From Phellopilus nigrolimitatus (taxonomy: Eukaryota > Basidiomycota > Agaricomycetes > Hymenochaetales > Hymenochaetaceae), in NCBI GenBank assembly GCA_021029095.1, contig JAJOHG010000073.1, positions 62,001-126,000 on the forward strand: 64,000 nucleotides of DNA. Direction: 5' to 3'. The position numbers and the translations under genes are program-made. Within the stretch, counting starts at the first letter, position 1, and each line of letters starts with the position of its first letter. This document shows, one piece after another, positions 10,418-21,850 of the stretch. The notes under the pieces were generated by a model. The model was not told the DNA's origin. It made no database searches and saw nothing but the letters and a program-made list of their open reading frames with translations.

Positions 10418-11521
10418 ATGACATCCACCACCTTCCGCGCCGACGCAGTACTCTTCGACATGGACGGCACCCTCACCGACTCCATCGCCGCCGTCGAAGC
10501 TGCCTGGGGCGCCGTCGCCGTCGACCTCGGCCTCGACCCCGAAACCGTCATCGCCGCGACACACGGAAAGCGCGCAGTCGACAACCTCGCGCAATTCCGT
10601 CCAGAAATCAAGCCCCACGAGATGGAAGGCGCCGTCGCCGCCTTCGAGCAGTCCATCCTCGACTTCGCCGACTCGTTCCAGAAGCGCGCCGCGCGCCGTC
10701 GCAGCACCGGAGAGTCTTCGCCCGGCTTCTCCGCAAGCGCGGGCTCGGACTCGGGCGAGTCGACGCCGGGCTTGTCCCCCACGTCCGGCTTCTCGTCGCG
10801 CTCGGGATCTCTTTCCACGCCCTCCTCCTCTTCCATCGACCCCTCCACTGGCCTGCGCCGCCCCTCATTCGCAACGCGCCTCTCAGACATGCTCGCATCC
10901 GCCATCCCGGAGGATTCTGTCGTACCCGTGTTCGACGAGTCCGCGGACGACAAGCATGCGGACGAGAAGCAGGCGGACACCGACATCGAGGCCGCGTGGG
11001 AGACAGAGGCCGACAGCGTCGACCGCTCGATCCGCATCCTGCCCGGCGTGAAAAACATGATCGAGTGCATACCCGACGGGCGCTACGCCGTCGCTACCAG
11101 CGGCGCCAATACCTATGGTTCGTCATTGATCTCCTCTGCTTCCTTCTTACAGCGTAACTCACCCGCCTTACGCACAGCTTATGGCGCCATGACCCGCGTC
11201 GGCATAACCCCGCCGCCCGTAACCATCACCGCCGACGACAAGCGGCTCAAGGCGGGCAAGCCCGCACCGGATCCCTTCCTCCTCGCTGCGTCCTGTCTGG
11301 GCTTCGACGCAAAACGTTGCGTCGTCTTTGAGGACAGCCCCTCGGGGATCCGCGCGGGCGTCGCGAGTGGCGCGACCGTTATCGCCGTATGTACTAGCCA
11401 CGAGCGCAGCAAAATAGAAAACTGTGGTGCGCATTTCGTCGTGGAGGACATGCGCAAGGTGCGGTGTAGGACCGAGGGCGAGGGGGCGGGGATGCAGTTG
11501 GCGTTTACCGTCGAGCACTGA
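10418..11521 (+). CDS. HAD phosphatase array copy 4, intron 1 absent
   Basis: Exons 10418-11117 and 11178-11521 give 347 residues starting MTSTTF. It pairs with copy 3: motif I is uninterrupted, it has AQFRPEIKPHEMEGAV, and the linker is DDKHADEKQADTDIE. The insert is complete (SPGFSASAGSDSGESTPGLSPTSGFSS) and has LRRPSFATRLSDML. Exon 3 is the standard 344 nt with DAKRC before FED. The sole intron (11118-11177, 60 nt) is stop-free. Confidence 0.93.
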   Translation: MTSTTFRADAVLFDMDGTLTDSIAAVEAAWGAVAVDLGLDPETVIAATHGKRAVDNLAQFRPEIKPHEMEGAVAAFEQSILDFADSFQKRAARRRSTGESSPGFSASAGSDSGESTPGLSPTSGFSSRSGSLSTPSSSSIDPSTGLRRPSFATRLSDMLASAIPEDSVVPVFDESADDKHADEKQADTDIEAAWETEADSVDRSIRILPGVKNMIECIPDGRYAVATSGANTYGSSLISSASFLQRNSPALRTAYGAMTRVGITPPPVTITADDKRLKAGKPAPDPFLLAASCLGFDAKRCVVFEDSPSGIRAGVASGATVIAVCTSHERSKIENCGAHFVVEDMRKVRCRTEGEGAGMQLAFTVEH

Positions 11522-12735
11522 GCTATCCTCTTCCTGTTGTTTTGCTTTTCGCGTGCTGTGATTTGTTTCTGCTTTGCACCGTGTTTGCTATCCTGTCTTC
11601 CAATCCTATCTTCATGTCTTCCCCTCCTGTCCTCATATCTTCCTATCCTCACGTCCCTTTCCGGTGCTCATATCCGCAACGCATCTTCTTACGATTTCTC
11701 TGTTCAATTGCTCGGCCGTGCAAAGCAATACAAACCCTTAAACAAAATAACTGTTATTCATATGTATCCTTACCTCGTCATCCCAATTTCACGTCCAATG
11801 TTGCCCAGTTTCCGCTTCGTCGCTTCACCACCAAACGAAAGTACGCGGTATCTAGGCGTTGTCAGGCCGCGCTGTCCTTAGCAAGACTGCGCCGTATGCG
11901 CTATGCCTTCTCATTTCCGAGGGCACAGAAGTTTCATCCTTGTCCGGGTGCGCCAGGCAAGAGTCTAAGTCGGATAGAGCATGAGACCGAGGCCTGTACG
12001 TTGCGGACAGACTCAGGATTCTGAGACGCGCGCACGTTGGCCACGTGTGAGCAGCTCTTTGCTCGAACTCAACTCTCGCTTGCTACATTGCTGTTTGCTG
12101 CTTCTGGCACAAACATAACTAGTTGATGCTTTTCTATGCGCTCAGCTACATAACCTAAAAACTGGTTTCGGATGGATGCGAAAACTGGATGCGCATGAAG
12201 TCCCTGCTTGTCTTTGAAGGCGAGAACGAGTCGCGTCGAAGAGCAGGAACTGCTGCAGCCTCTGCGTGTATCTGCGTGTCCCAACCGAGGCTGCTAGCGA
12301 TGCTCTGCGTGGGGTGTTCATCGATACATCATCTGCCTCGAGTCGTTGAGTCGGGCGGATCGCGACAAGCACGCCGCTTCATATGTCGTCAAGGGCGTCC
12401 TCGTCGTCGCCTGGCGCGCCTTCTCGCTGACACACATCTGCATCTTCGACTGCGAGTTTGACCTCTCCAGAGGCGCACCAACAGAACGCGCCTTCGCCAG
12501 CCTCCACCACGCCTCCACCTCTCTGCCCGAGTTCAGTATAAATCTCCCCGTACAAACACAAGCCGACGGGGCGCTGTCTTCTCAGGGCAAAGCGAGTCTT
12601 CTGTCTTCATTTCTGTCTCCCTCCGCGCCCGCTCCTCCAGTCCTTACCTTCTATTCATGTTACTTCTCTCGACGTCCATCGCCCCTTCATACCTCCCTAT
12701 TCACTGCCCCCGTCTCTCCGAAACCTCATCGCGGT
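11522..12735 (+). repeat. Downstream block of copy 4 and upstream block of copy 5
   Basis: The D block runs to about 11970 with ATAACTGTTAT at 11747-11757. The U block follows, including CTCAGCTACATAACCTAAAAACTGGTTTCGGATGGATG-like sequence (about 12140-12180) that recurs upstream of copies 6, 9 and 10. Frames are broken between copies. Confidence 0.55.
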
Positions 12736-12919
12736 CACGTGCAGGCCTCGGCGTGCGGGTCGGTGGCAGTGTGCAGCGGCTTAGTTGAGACATCCGTTGC
12801 TTTCCGCTCCGTCTCCTCGTCATCTGAATCCTCCGCCTTCCGAGATACCTACCTGAACAATCGCAATTGTTTGGCCCTTTTCGTGCAATGACGAAAGACC
12901 CCCTCGAACCGGGTATAAA
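12736..12919 (+). promoter_or_regulatory. Promoter module of copy 5
   Basis: CACGTG at 12736-12741, CTTTCCGCTCCGTCTCC near 12800, perfect ACAATCGCAATTGT at 12857-12870, and TATAAA at 12914-12919, 108 bp before the ATG. Confidence 0.72.
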
Positions 12920-13026
12920 GGAGTGCTGTTGTCTGCTCGAGTTTTCAACACAACTCTACCTTCAACCACTATCTACTACCAAGCCTCTACCCTTTCCCGT
13001 CCTCCTCTAAATCCACCCTTACCATC

Positions 13027-14185
13027 ATGCAATCAACCATCTTCCGTGCTGACGCCGTGCTCTTTGACATGGTTCGTCTTCCGTCATCCTCTTTCCCTCT
13101 CATTCACTAACCCGACTCTTACTCGCAGGACGGCACGCTTACCGACTCCATCGCCGCCGTCGAGGCAGCCTGGGGCGCCGTCGCCGTCGACCTGGGCCTC
13201 GACCCCGAAACTGTCATCGCCGCGACGCACGGCAAGCGCGCCATCGACAACCTTGCGTTCTACCGCCCGGATATCAAGGCGCATGAGATGGATGCCGCCG
13301 TCGAGGCTTTTGAGCAGTCCATCCTTGACTTCGCCGACTCGTTCAAGAAGCGCGAGGCGCGCCGCCTCAGTTCCGGAGAGTCGTCGGCGGCGGGCTTCTC
13401 TGCGCGTGCCGGCTCGGACTCCGGCGAGTCGACGCCGGTCCTCTCCCCCACATCCGCCTTCTCCTCGCGCAGCGGGTCACTCTCCACACCCTCCTCATCC
13501 GACGATCCCTCCACTGGCGCACGGCGCCCCTCCTTCGCAACACGCCTCTCCGACATACTCGCCTCCGCCATTTCGGAGGATTCCGTCCTTCCCGTGTTCG
13601 ACGAATCCACCGACGACAAGCACGTTGACGAGAAGCAGGCGGACGCCGACATCGATGCTGCATGGGAGACGGAGGCAGACGCCGTCGACCGCTCGATCCG
13701 CATCCTGCCCGGCGTGAAGGACATGATCGAGTGCATACCCGATGGGCGGTATGCCGTCGCAACCAGCGGGGCCAAGACATACGGTTCGTTTTCCTTTCCT
13801 TTGGCTTTCTTACAGCGTAACTGACCCCGCATCTCGCACAGCCTACGGCGCAATGACGCGCGTCGGTATAACCCCGCCGCCCGTGACGATTACTGCAGAC
13901 GACAAGCGGCTCAAGGCAGGCAAGCCCGCGCCAGATCCCTTCCTCCTTGCCGCCTCCTGCCTCGGCTTCGACGCAAAACGTTGCGTCGTGTTCGAAGACT
14001 CTCCGAGTGGCATCCGCGCGGGCGTCGCGAGTGGTGCGACAGTCATCGCTGTGTGCACGAGCCACGAACGCGCGAAGATAGAAGGGTGTGGCGCACATTT
14101 CGTTGTGGACGATATGCGCAAGGTGCGATGTAGGACCGAGGGCGAGGGCGCGACGGTACAGCTTGTGTTCACTGTCGAACATTGA
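13027..14185 (+). CDS. HAD phosphatase array copy 5
   Basis: Exons 13027-13071, 13129-13783 and 13842-14185 give 347 residues. It shares MQSTIF, the intron 1 sequence, RPDIKAHEM and KKREARRLSSGES with copy 1, its closest relative. After the RRPS motif it switches to a different tail (SEDSVLPVFDESTDDKHVDEK) seen in other copies, which suggests recombination within exon 2. An extra Ala (SSAAGFS) distinguishes the insert. Confidence 0.92.
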
Positions 14186-15266
14186 ATCGGTTGCTCCTCT
14201 GCTATTTTTTCTTTTCCTTTCATGTGCTGTGATTTGTTCCTGCTCTGCGCCGTGGATTGTTCTGCTTGATATCCCGTCTTCATATCCTCCTATCCTGTTT
14301 TCCGGTGCGCCGTCCTGTCTTCCTATCCTCTTCCTCCTTTTCCTATGTCCCCGCTTTCATATTCGCGTCACATTTGTTTCGAATTGAAAATCAATATAAA
14401 AATCACCACATAACTGTTATTCATATATATCCTTGCTTTGTCATTCCAATCTCACATGCAATGATCCAGCCGACCCGTCCAATCTCCACCGCTTCCCTTC
14501 ACCGTTCAAACGAAAGTGTGTGTGGTTGCCTGTCAGGCCGCGCTATCCTTCGCAAGGGTGCGCGGTGTGCGCTATTTCTTCTCATCCCGTGAGGAAACAG
14601 TAGCTTTGTCATCTGGGCTCGCCAGGCAAGTCCTCAAGTCGACAAAGAATCCTTTCTTCTCAGACTTTTATCGCTCGCAAGATCCCAAAAGTCGAATAAA
14701 ACATGAGACAGAGCATTGCGTGTGGTGAGAGACCGACGCGAGCAGCTTCAACTCGGCTTTTCGCTCGGACTCGGCGTTCAGTGCTAAATTATTGATTGCT
14801 GCCTCTGGAGCAAACATAACTTGTTTGATATGCGCTCAGCTACATAACCTAAGAACTGGTTTCGGATGGATGCGAGAACTGGATGTACAACAGATCCCGG
14901 CCTGGCTTCAAGGGCGAGAACGACTCAGGCTTTTGAAGAGCAGAAACGGCTGCCGACTCAGCTCGTCTCCGTCGAGGCTGCTAGGGGCACTCCGTGTGGT
15001 ACGCTCAGCGATGCATTATCTGCCTCCATTCGCTGAGCCCGAGTAAGTTCGCCGCTGCGTCATGAGTCAGCGCTCGCCATTGTCGACCTTTGGCCGCATC
15101 TGCGCACAGAATCGGAATCGAGGTGATACAAGACATCGCCGCTACGTTTTCGCAAGGTTTTCCGCAGCTTCAGCTCGGCGCCGCTGACTGTGTGCTCGAG
15201 GGCGCCTCCGTCGTCGCCTGGCAGTGGCATCCTCCCGACTCGCTGACCCCCAAACTCCATCGCGGT
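14186..15266 (+). repeat. Downstream block of copy 5 and upstream block of copy 6
   Basis: ATAACTGTTAT at 14410-14420 marks the D block. The U block (about 14690-15266) is shorter than in other units and lacks part of the GAAGGCGCG segment. No gene was seen. Confidence 0.5.
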
Positions 15267-15438
15267 CACGTGCAAGCGGCGTGTGGATCGGTGGCAGTGC
15301 TAAGACCTCAGTTGCTTCCGCTCCCTCTCCTCGTCATCTGAATCCCTGCATCCGCCTCCCGAGACCCCTACTTGAATAGTCGCAATTGTTTGGCGCTTTC
15401 CATGCAATGATGACAGACGCCCTCGAGCCGGGTATAAA
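15267..15438 (+). promoter_or_regulatory. Promoter module of copy 6
   Basis: CACGTG at 15267-15272, GTTGCTTCCGCTCCCTC near 15311, an imperfect palindrome (AATAGTCGCAATTGT, about 15375-15389), and TATAAA at 15433-15438. Confidence 0.65.
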
Positions 15439-15566
15439 GGAGTGCTGCTGCTGCTCTAAGCCCGCATCACAACTCTACCTTCAACCGCCATCTACTATCA
15501 AGTCTCTTCTCCAACCTCTTCTCCAACCTCTAACTCGCCTCTCACATCCAAACCCGCTTTATCAAG

Positions 15567-16730
15567 ATGCCATCGACTACCTTCTACGCCGATGCTGTCC
15601 TTTTTGACATGGTCCGTCTCCATCTCCATCTCTAATTTTCATTCACTAACATCACCTCTTACAGGACGGTACGCTTACCGATTCCATCGCCGCCGTCGAG
15701 GCAGCCTGGGGCGCCGTCGCCGTCGACCTCGGGCTCGACCCTGAAACTGTTGTCTCCGCGACGCATGGCAAGCGCGCCATCGACAACCTTGCGTTCTACC
15801 GCCCGGAGATTAAAGCGCACGAGATGGATGCCGCCGTCGAGGCCTTTGAGCAGTCCATCCTCGACTTCGCGGACTCCTTCAAGAAACGCGAGGCCCGCCG
15901 CCGCAGCTCTGGAGACTCGTCGGCGGGCCTCGCTGCGCGCACCGGCTCGGACTCCGGAGAATCGACACCAGCCCTATCCGACACATCTGCCTCCTCGCGG
16001 AGTGGCTCGTTCTCCACGCCGTCCATCCCCTCCTCTTCTTCCTCCAATAATTCCACCACTGGTGCACGGCGTCCTTCGTTCGCGACGCGCCTCTCCGACA
16101 TGCTCGCCTCGGCCCTCCCGGAAGATTCCATCCTTCCCGTGTTCGGCGAATCCACCGACGACAAGCACGCCGACGAGAAGCAGGCGGACGCCGACATCGA
16201 GGCAGCGTGGGAGACAGAGGCGGGCACGGTCGACCGCTCGATTCGCATTCTGCCCGGCGTGAAGGACATGATCGAGTGCATACCCGATGGGCGGTATGCG
16301 GTTGCTACCAGCGGGGCGAAGACATACGGTATGCAATATTCTCTCTTCCCTTTCATTTTACAGTGTAACTGATCACTTTCACACAGCTTATGGAGCCATG
16401 ACCCGCGTCGGCATCACCCCGCCGCCCGTGACCATCACTGCAGACGACAAGCGGCTCAAGGCAGGCAAGCCCGCGCCAGACCCCTTCCTGCTCGCCGCGT
16501 CATGTCTCGGCTTCGACGCAGTACGTTGCGTCGTCTTTGAAGACTCGCCCTCGGGGATCCGCGCGGGCGTCGCGAGTGGCGCAACAGTCATCGCTGTGTG
16601 CACGAGTCACGAGCGCAGCAAGATCGAAGGCTGCGGTGCGCATTTCATCGTTGAGGATATGCGTAATGTTCGGTGTAGGACCGAGGGCGAGGGCACGACG
16701 ACGCAGCTTGTGTTTACTGTCGAGCACTGA
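15567..16730 (+). CDS. HAD phosphatase array copy 6
   Basis: Exons 15567-15611, 15665-16328 and 16387-16730 give 350 residues starting MPSTTFYADAV. Intron 1 is the shortest in the array (53 nt). The insert uses the LSDTSASSRSGSFSTPSIPSSSSSN cassette, not the LSPTSAF cassette of copies 1-5. DETVVSATHGKR replaces the usual VIAATHGKR, and exon 3 reads DAVRC before FED. Intron 2 starts GTATGC, unlike the common GTTCGT. Confidence 0.92.
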
Positions 16731-17149
16731 GTCGGTTGCTCTTCTACTATTTGTTTTACCATTCACGTGCTGTGATTTGTTCCTGCTATGCACCATTGAT
16801 TGTTCTATTTGATATCCTGTCTTCTATCCTCTTCCCTCTTTTCCCATGTCCTCACTCTCGTATCCGCCTCACATTTTGTTCCGTTTTGAAAATCCATATA
16901 AACATCATCACATAACTGTTATTCATATATATCCTTACCCTGTCATTCCCAGCTCACATGCAATGATCCAGTCGACCCGTTTAATCTAAGTGTAAATATT
17001 AAGACCGCACTATCCTTCGCAAGAGCGCGCGGTGTGCGTTATATCTTCTCGTCCCTTGAGGAAACAGAGGATTTGTTGTCTGGGCGCGCCAGGCAAATTC
17101 TCAAGTCAACAGAGAAAGGTTTCATATAAGACCGGTATCGCTCTCAAAA
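16731..17149 (+). repeat. Downstream block of copy 6
   Basis: Shared 3' block with ATAACTGTTAT at 16912-16922. It ends near 17120 where repeat R1 begins, instead of running into a U block as in the earlier units. Confidence 0.5.
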
Positions 17150-19265
17150 TTATGATGACCAATCGAGCGTTCAAGAAGTCGAGCGTCCTCTTCCTTCCCA
17201 TCGATATGCTTGCGCCTTAACCTCCAGCATCATCCGCCTCGGACACCATTTTGCGTCGTCGAGCTCAGCTTCAGCGCTTCAGCATCCACGTTCTACGGGT
17301 TAGCTTTCGACATCGAAGAGACTGAAACCCTCTCGCATGCGCGCGCGCACATTTGTTGTCCCATCGATCTACTCTGATGAGCTGAAACTGACATCGGTAG
17401 GGATATGCGACCGCAGGTGCATTGGCCAGTCACGATTTGTCGCCGTTACCATGTGTCTTGAATGGGCTACCCCGATCGTGAGCTCTAAGTCCTTTCTCGC
17501 CTTAGGGCGCGTTGTTCTCAACATTTATACTGCTCGCGCACAGCGTCGTCATTGCGTCCCAACATTGACATACAGTATGGCGGGATCTCAGGTATGTCTA
17601 CATAGTTAATGAAATCAGGATCCGCTGGTCGTCGCATTTCTATATTCTCCTTTCAGTTTGTTGCGGCGCGCCGAGCTACCGATCTTCGCGATAAGGGGCG
17701 CGCTGCGCGATTCCTGTTTTTGCTCAATTGCACAAGTACGGTGGACGATCTGTGTTCCAAACCCGCACCTTGTCGACGAATCGCCCCACGATTTAGTTGA
17801 ATAAGTGATGTACTGTTTTCTTTGACGTGGGGCTGATGCGAGAGTGTAAGACGACGGCGCGGGTGCGACCGCACGGCTCCTGTTCGTGATCGTCTACACT
17901 GAAAAGAGGCGGCGGGCCGCCGGTCGCGTATGAATGCGATCTATCATTTTCTCTCTAGCTTATTCTGGAGTGTGCGCTCTCTCCCTGTCATTCAAATGGC
18001 GCGTTAACGACAGCGCCGCTGAAGCCCACTCGCAGCTGGAATACTCTTCGCCCCGCGCAGAACTCCGTTCAACGTCTCGGCCGTCGGACTTGGACACTCT
18101 GTAAAAGTGAATGAAGGACGTGCGTGAGTAATAAAATGTATTGGTTCTACGCGGGTTGCGAGACCTTGGCGAGTTAGGTGGGGCGCAGGCGTGGCAGGTC
18201 CGGGCACTCCCGTGTTCATGCACGTAGTTGCGTTTCCTGCTTTCTACTGCTCGTTTTCTGACTTCCGTTCGGCTGAATCCTATTCGTTCTTACTTTGCTT
18301 CATTATTTTCCCGTGCGCCACGGCTGATGTGCCCTGTGTGCCCTCCCGTGCTTGATTTCTCCCCGCGCCAAGTCAGAAGCTCCGCGCGCTTCGGGTGTCG
18401 CGTTGTTTAATCTGGGAGCTATTTCTCTAGGAATCGAGGGTACGATTCAATCAGGTCTATCTCTTCAAATAGTTTATGTTTGTATGCCAATGGAATATAT
18501 TGCTATCGTAATGCTTCAGTATCAATGGGAACAAAAGGGCGACCATATTATATCAAACAAAATACATATGTATGTACGTGCAAAACTACCCTCATAGTTC
18601 AAACCTACAGATTTGAGAAATCGAAAAACGTAGGGGACGAGGTAGACGTTGCGCATTATTGTACACTGATAGAAGAGAGGTATAGCGAAGTAAGGAGGAT
18701 CGATATGAAAGGCCCCAAACCAGGACTGCACCCGCGCCTTTACTTTTTAAAGCACTCGATCAGAAATACCGAATGCTGCCTTCTCGATTCGATTGAAGGC
18801 AAAATTTTATATTCCTGTTGGCGAAAGACGAAAGGCGCGGGGTGTGTGGTTCGGTGCTTTGGAGGTATCGAGCTCTGAGGACGGAGGGGGAAAAAAGAGA
18901 GAAAGGAAAGAAAGAGACAGAGAAAGAAAAAGAAAGAAAAACAGGCAGACGTCGACTCGAGAGAATACCTGTAGCTGTCGCTCTCCCTATCCATTGAGAT
19001 CTACTGCTGGATCGCTCTTCTGTGTGCCCGCCGTCGGCTGCGGACTCACGCCGCCCACCCCGGCGAATTGAAAAAAATATGCATTTTCCGTGTACCGCAT
19101 GGCGAAAGTCTTTGCATACGGTACAGTCGGCCTCGCATATGTGGACATGGGGGTGAAGCGGCGAGAGGCAGCCTGAGCAGAGGCAATACTGATCATGGGA
19201 GGTTAGAGAAAGGGGTGAAGTCGATAGAAACGGAAAGTGAAGCTGGAAAGAGACCGGCCCTAAAT
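17150..19265 (+). repeat. Dispersed repeat R1 (about 2.1 kb)
   Basis: This is shared in the same order and orientation with R2 (22535-24582) and R3 (27968-29960). It contains an intron-like segment at 17592-17656 (GTATGT to TTTCAG), a block around ATTTCTCTAGGAATCGAG, a GA-rich polypurine tract (about 18880-18950), and a right end at GACCGGCCCTAAA. No terminal inverted repeats, integrase or reverse transcriptase were seen. It may be a decayed gene or a piece of the amplified locus. Confidence 0.6.
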
Positions 19266-19985
19266 TCCCTTTGTATGGTTTGCAAGTGACCTCAGCGTCC
19301 CACCCTGATCAACTATACTTCGCTACGAGCGGCGCTCTCGCCTTTCTGTGCACTCAGATACATAAAGTACGGACTTGGACGTGTTTGCGATGGTTGTGAA
19401 ATTTGGTTGCGCAGCAAGTTTCGTTGTCTATGAAGGCCAGAGCGACTCGCGTCAAAGAGAAAAAACGGCTGCAGCTTCCAATCGCTGAAACGTGTGGATC
19501 GCGGCAAACCTACCGCTACATTATGTGTCGGCGCTCGTACGCGTCGGGCCCTCTGATCGTGTCTGCGCACGGAATTGGTTCGAGATGCTGCATGGACATC
19601 ATCGGCTATGCTTGCGCGAGTCTTCTCACAGTTTGGCTGGTCGAAGGCGCATTCATCGTCCTCTGGCGCGCTTTCTCGTTGGCCTACATCCACACTTTTG
19701 ATAGCGACGTCGGCTTCTCCAGAAGCGCACATAAACGCTCCTACTACAACATCCTCATTTCTGTCCGAGTTCAGTTCAAATTCCCCTGCGCCAGTCCACA
19801 CTCCGACGGTGGGCGCCGTCGACTCAAACAAAATTGTGTCTTCTTCTCACATTTCTGCATCGCTGCAAAACAGCTCAGCTCTTCCTTCATCTCTGCTTAT
19901 GTTTTGCTTCTCTGTGTCCATTGCACGCTCAAATCTCCCGACGCGCCGCCCCAGTCTTAGCTCGAGAACTGGACTTCATCGCAGT
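19266..19985 (+). repeat. Upstream block of copy 7
   Basis: A diverged U block with the GGCTATGCTTGCGCGAGTCTTCTCACAG stretch also found near 25045, upstream of copy 8. The longest open frame is not conserved in length or start between copies. Confidence 0.5.
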
Positions 19986-20165
19986 CACGTGCATGAAGCG
20001 GCAGTGCCGATCAGTGGCAGTGCGGCGGATCAGCCGCTGAGACCTCAGTTGCTTCCGCTCCCTCTCTGAAACCTTGCATCCGCCTCCCGCGACCCTACTT
20101 GAAGAATCGCAATTGTTTGGTGCTTTCCGTGCGATGCCGAGACACGCCCTCGAGCTGGGTATAAA
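19986..20165 (+). promoter_or_regulatory. Promoter module of copy 7
   Basis: CACGTG at 19986-19991, GAGACCTCAGTTGCTTCCGC near 20039, an imperfect palindrome (GAATCGCAATTGT), and TATAAA at 20160-20165, 108 bp upstream of the ATG. Confidence 0.65.
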
Positions 20166-20272
20166 GGAGCGTTGCTGTCTACTCGAGTCTTCATCACAAC
20201 TCTACCTTCAACCACCATCTACTACCAAGTCCCCACCCGTCCCCGTCCTCCTTTGGATTCACCCTTACCATC

Positions 20273-21389
20273 ATGCAATCGACCACCTTCCACGCCGACG
20301 CCGTCCTCTTCGACATGGTCCGTGTCCCCCACACCCTCTCTCCCTCCCAATTCACTAACATCTCCTCTTTCTCGCAGGACGGCACCCTTACCGACTCCAT
20401 CGCCGCCGTCGAGGCCGCATGGGGCGCCGTCGCCGTTGACCTCGGGCTCGACCCCGAAACTGTCATCGCCGCGACGCACGGCAAGCGCGCCATCGATAAC
20501 CTTGCGTTCTACCGCCCCGAAATCAAAGCGCATGAGATGGACGCCGCCGTCGAGGCTTTCGAGCAGTCCATCCTCGACTTCGCGGACTCGTTCAAGAAGT
20601 GTGCTGAGCGCCGCGCAATTGGATGTGAGTCAAGCGAGTCTGGCTTTGGCGAGTCGACCCCCGCGCTCTCCCCCACGTCCGCCTTCTCGCGCTCTGGGTC
20701 TCTTTCCACGCCATCCTCCCCCACCGACCCCACTACTGGCGCACGGCGCCCCTCCTTCGCAACACGCCTCTCCGACATGCTCGCCTCCGCCATCCCCGAA
20801 GATTCCGTCCTTCCCGTGTTCGACGAATCCATCGACAAGAAGCGGGCGTACGCCGACATCGAGGCTGCGTGGGAGACGGAGGCGGACGCCGTCGACCGCT
20901 CGATCCGCATTCTTCCCGGGGTGAAGGACATGATCGAGTGCATACCCGACGGACGCTACGCCGTCGCTACCAGCGGTGCAAAGACCTACGGTTCGTCGTC
21001 TCTTCTCTACTTTCTTTCCAGTGTAATTGACCATCTTCCGCACAGCGTACGGCGCGATGACCCGCGTCGGGATCACACCGCCGCCCGTAACGATCACCGC
21101 GGACGACAAGCGGCTCAAGGCGGGCAAACCCGCGCCGGACCCATTCCTCCTCGCCGCCTCCTGCCTTGGCTTCGACGCAAAACGCTGTGTCGTGTTCGAG
21201 GACTCTCCGAGCGGCATCCGTGCGGGCGTCGCGAGTGGCGCGACGGTTATTGCCGTGTGTACTAGCCACGAGCGCAGCAAGATCGAGGATTGCGGTGCGC
21301 ATTTTGTCGTTGAGGATATGCGCAAGGTCCGGTGTAGGACCGAGGGCGAGGGCGCGACGACGCAGCTTGTTTTTACTGTCGAGCACTGA
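20273..21389 (+). CDS. HAD phosphatase array copy 7, short insert
   Basis: Exons 20273-20317, 20378-20990 and 21046-21389 give 333 residues, the shortest complete form together with copy 8. The insert starts KKCAERRAIGCESSESGFGES and the linker is shortened to IDKKRAYADIE. Catalytic motifs and RRPSFATRLSDML are intact. Intron 1 is 60 nt and stop-free, so its retention would place 20 residues inside the DxD motif without breaking the frame. Intron 2 (55 nt) contains an in-frame stop. Confidence 0.92.
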
Positions 21390-21850
21390 GCCGGTTGCTC
21401 TTTTGCTATTTGTTTTCCCTTTCATGTGCTGTGATTTGTTCCTGCTATGCACCATGGATTGTTTTGCTTGATATCCTGTCTTAATATCCTCCTATCCTGT
21501 TCTTCTGTGCGCTGTCCTGTCTTCCTATCCACTCCCCCTTTTTGCTCTCACTCTCATGTCCGCGACAATTTTGTTCCGATTTGAAAATCATTATAAAAAT
21601 TATCACATACTGTTATTCATATATATGCATACCTTGACATTCCAATGCAATGATCCAGCCTATCCGTCCAATCTACCCTTCATCTCTTTACCGTTCAAAG
21701 AATGTATGTGAGGCCGCGCTATCTTCCACAAGGGCGCGCGGTGTGCACTATATCTTCCCATTCCGTGAGAAAACACAAGCTTTGTCGTTCGGGCGTGCCA
21801 GGCAAGTCCTCAAGTCAACAGAGAATAGTTTCATTTCAGACAGACACCAC
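21390..21850 (+). repeat. Downstream block of copy 7
   Basis: Same 3' block as copies 1-6, but the palindrome has lost one base (ATACTGTTAT, about 21608). Confidence 0.5.

Larger units (their letters stand above)
10418..16730 (+). repeat. Right arm of inverted duplication 1 (copies 4-5-6)
   Basis: Plus-strand counterpart of the left arm. The D block of copy 4 and U block of copy 5 mirror 6248-7505. Relationships of individual copies (4 with 3, 5 with 1) show the duplication has since been reshuffled by conversion or unequal exchange. Confidence 0.55.

Noticed and set aside
11118..11177. Reading copy 4 (and copies 1, 3, 17) through intron 2 as one long exon
   Set aside because: GT and AG borders coincide exactly with those of copies whose intron contains stops, so splicing is the simpler reading. 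Retention is kept only as a finding.
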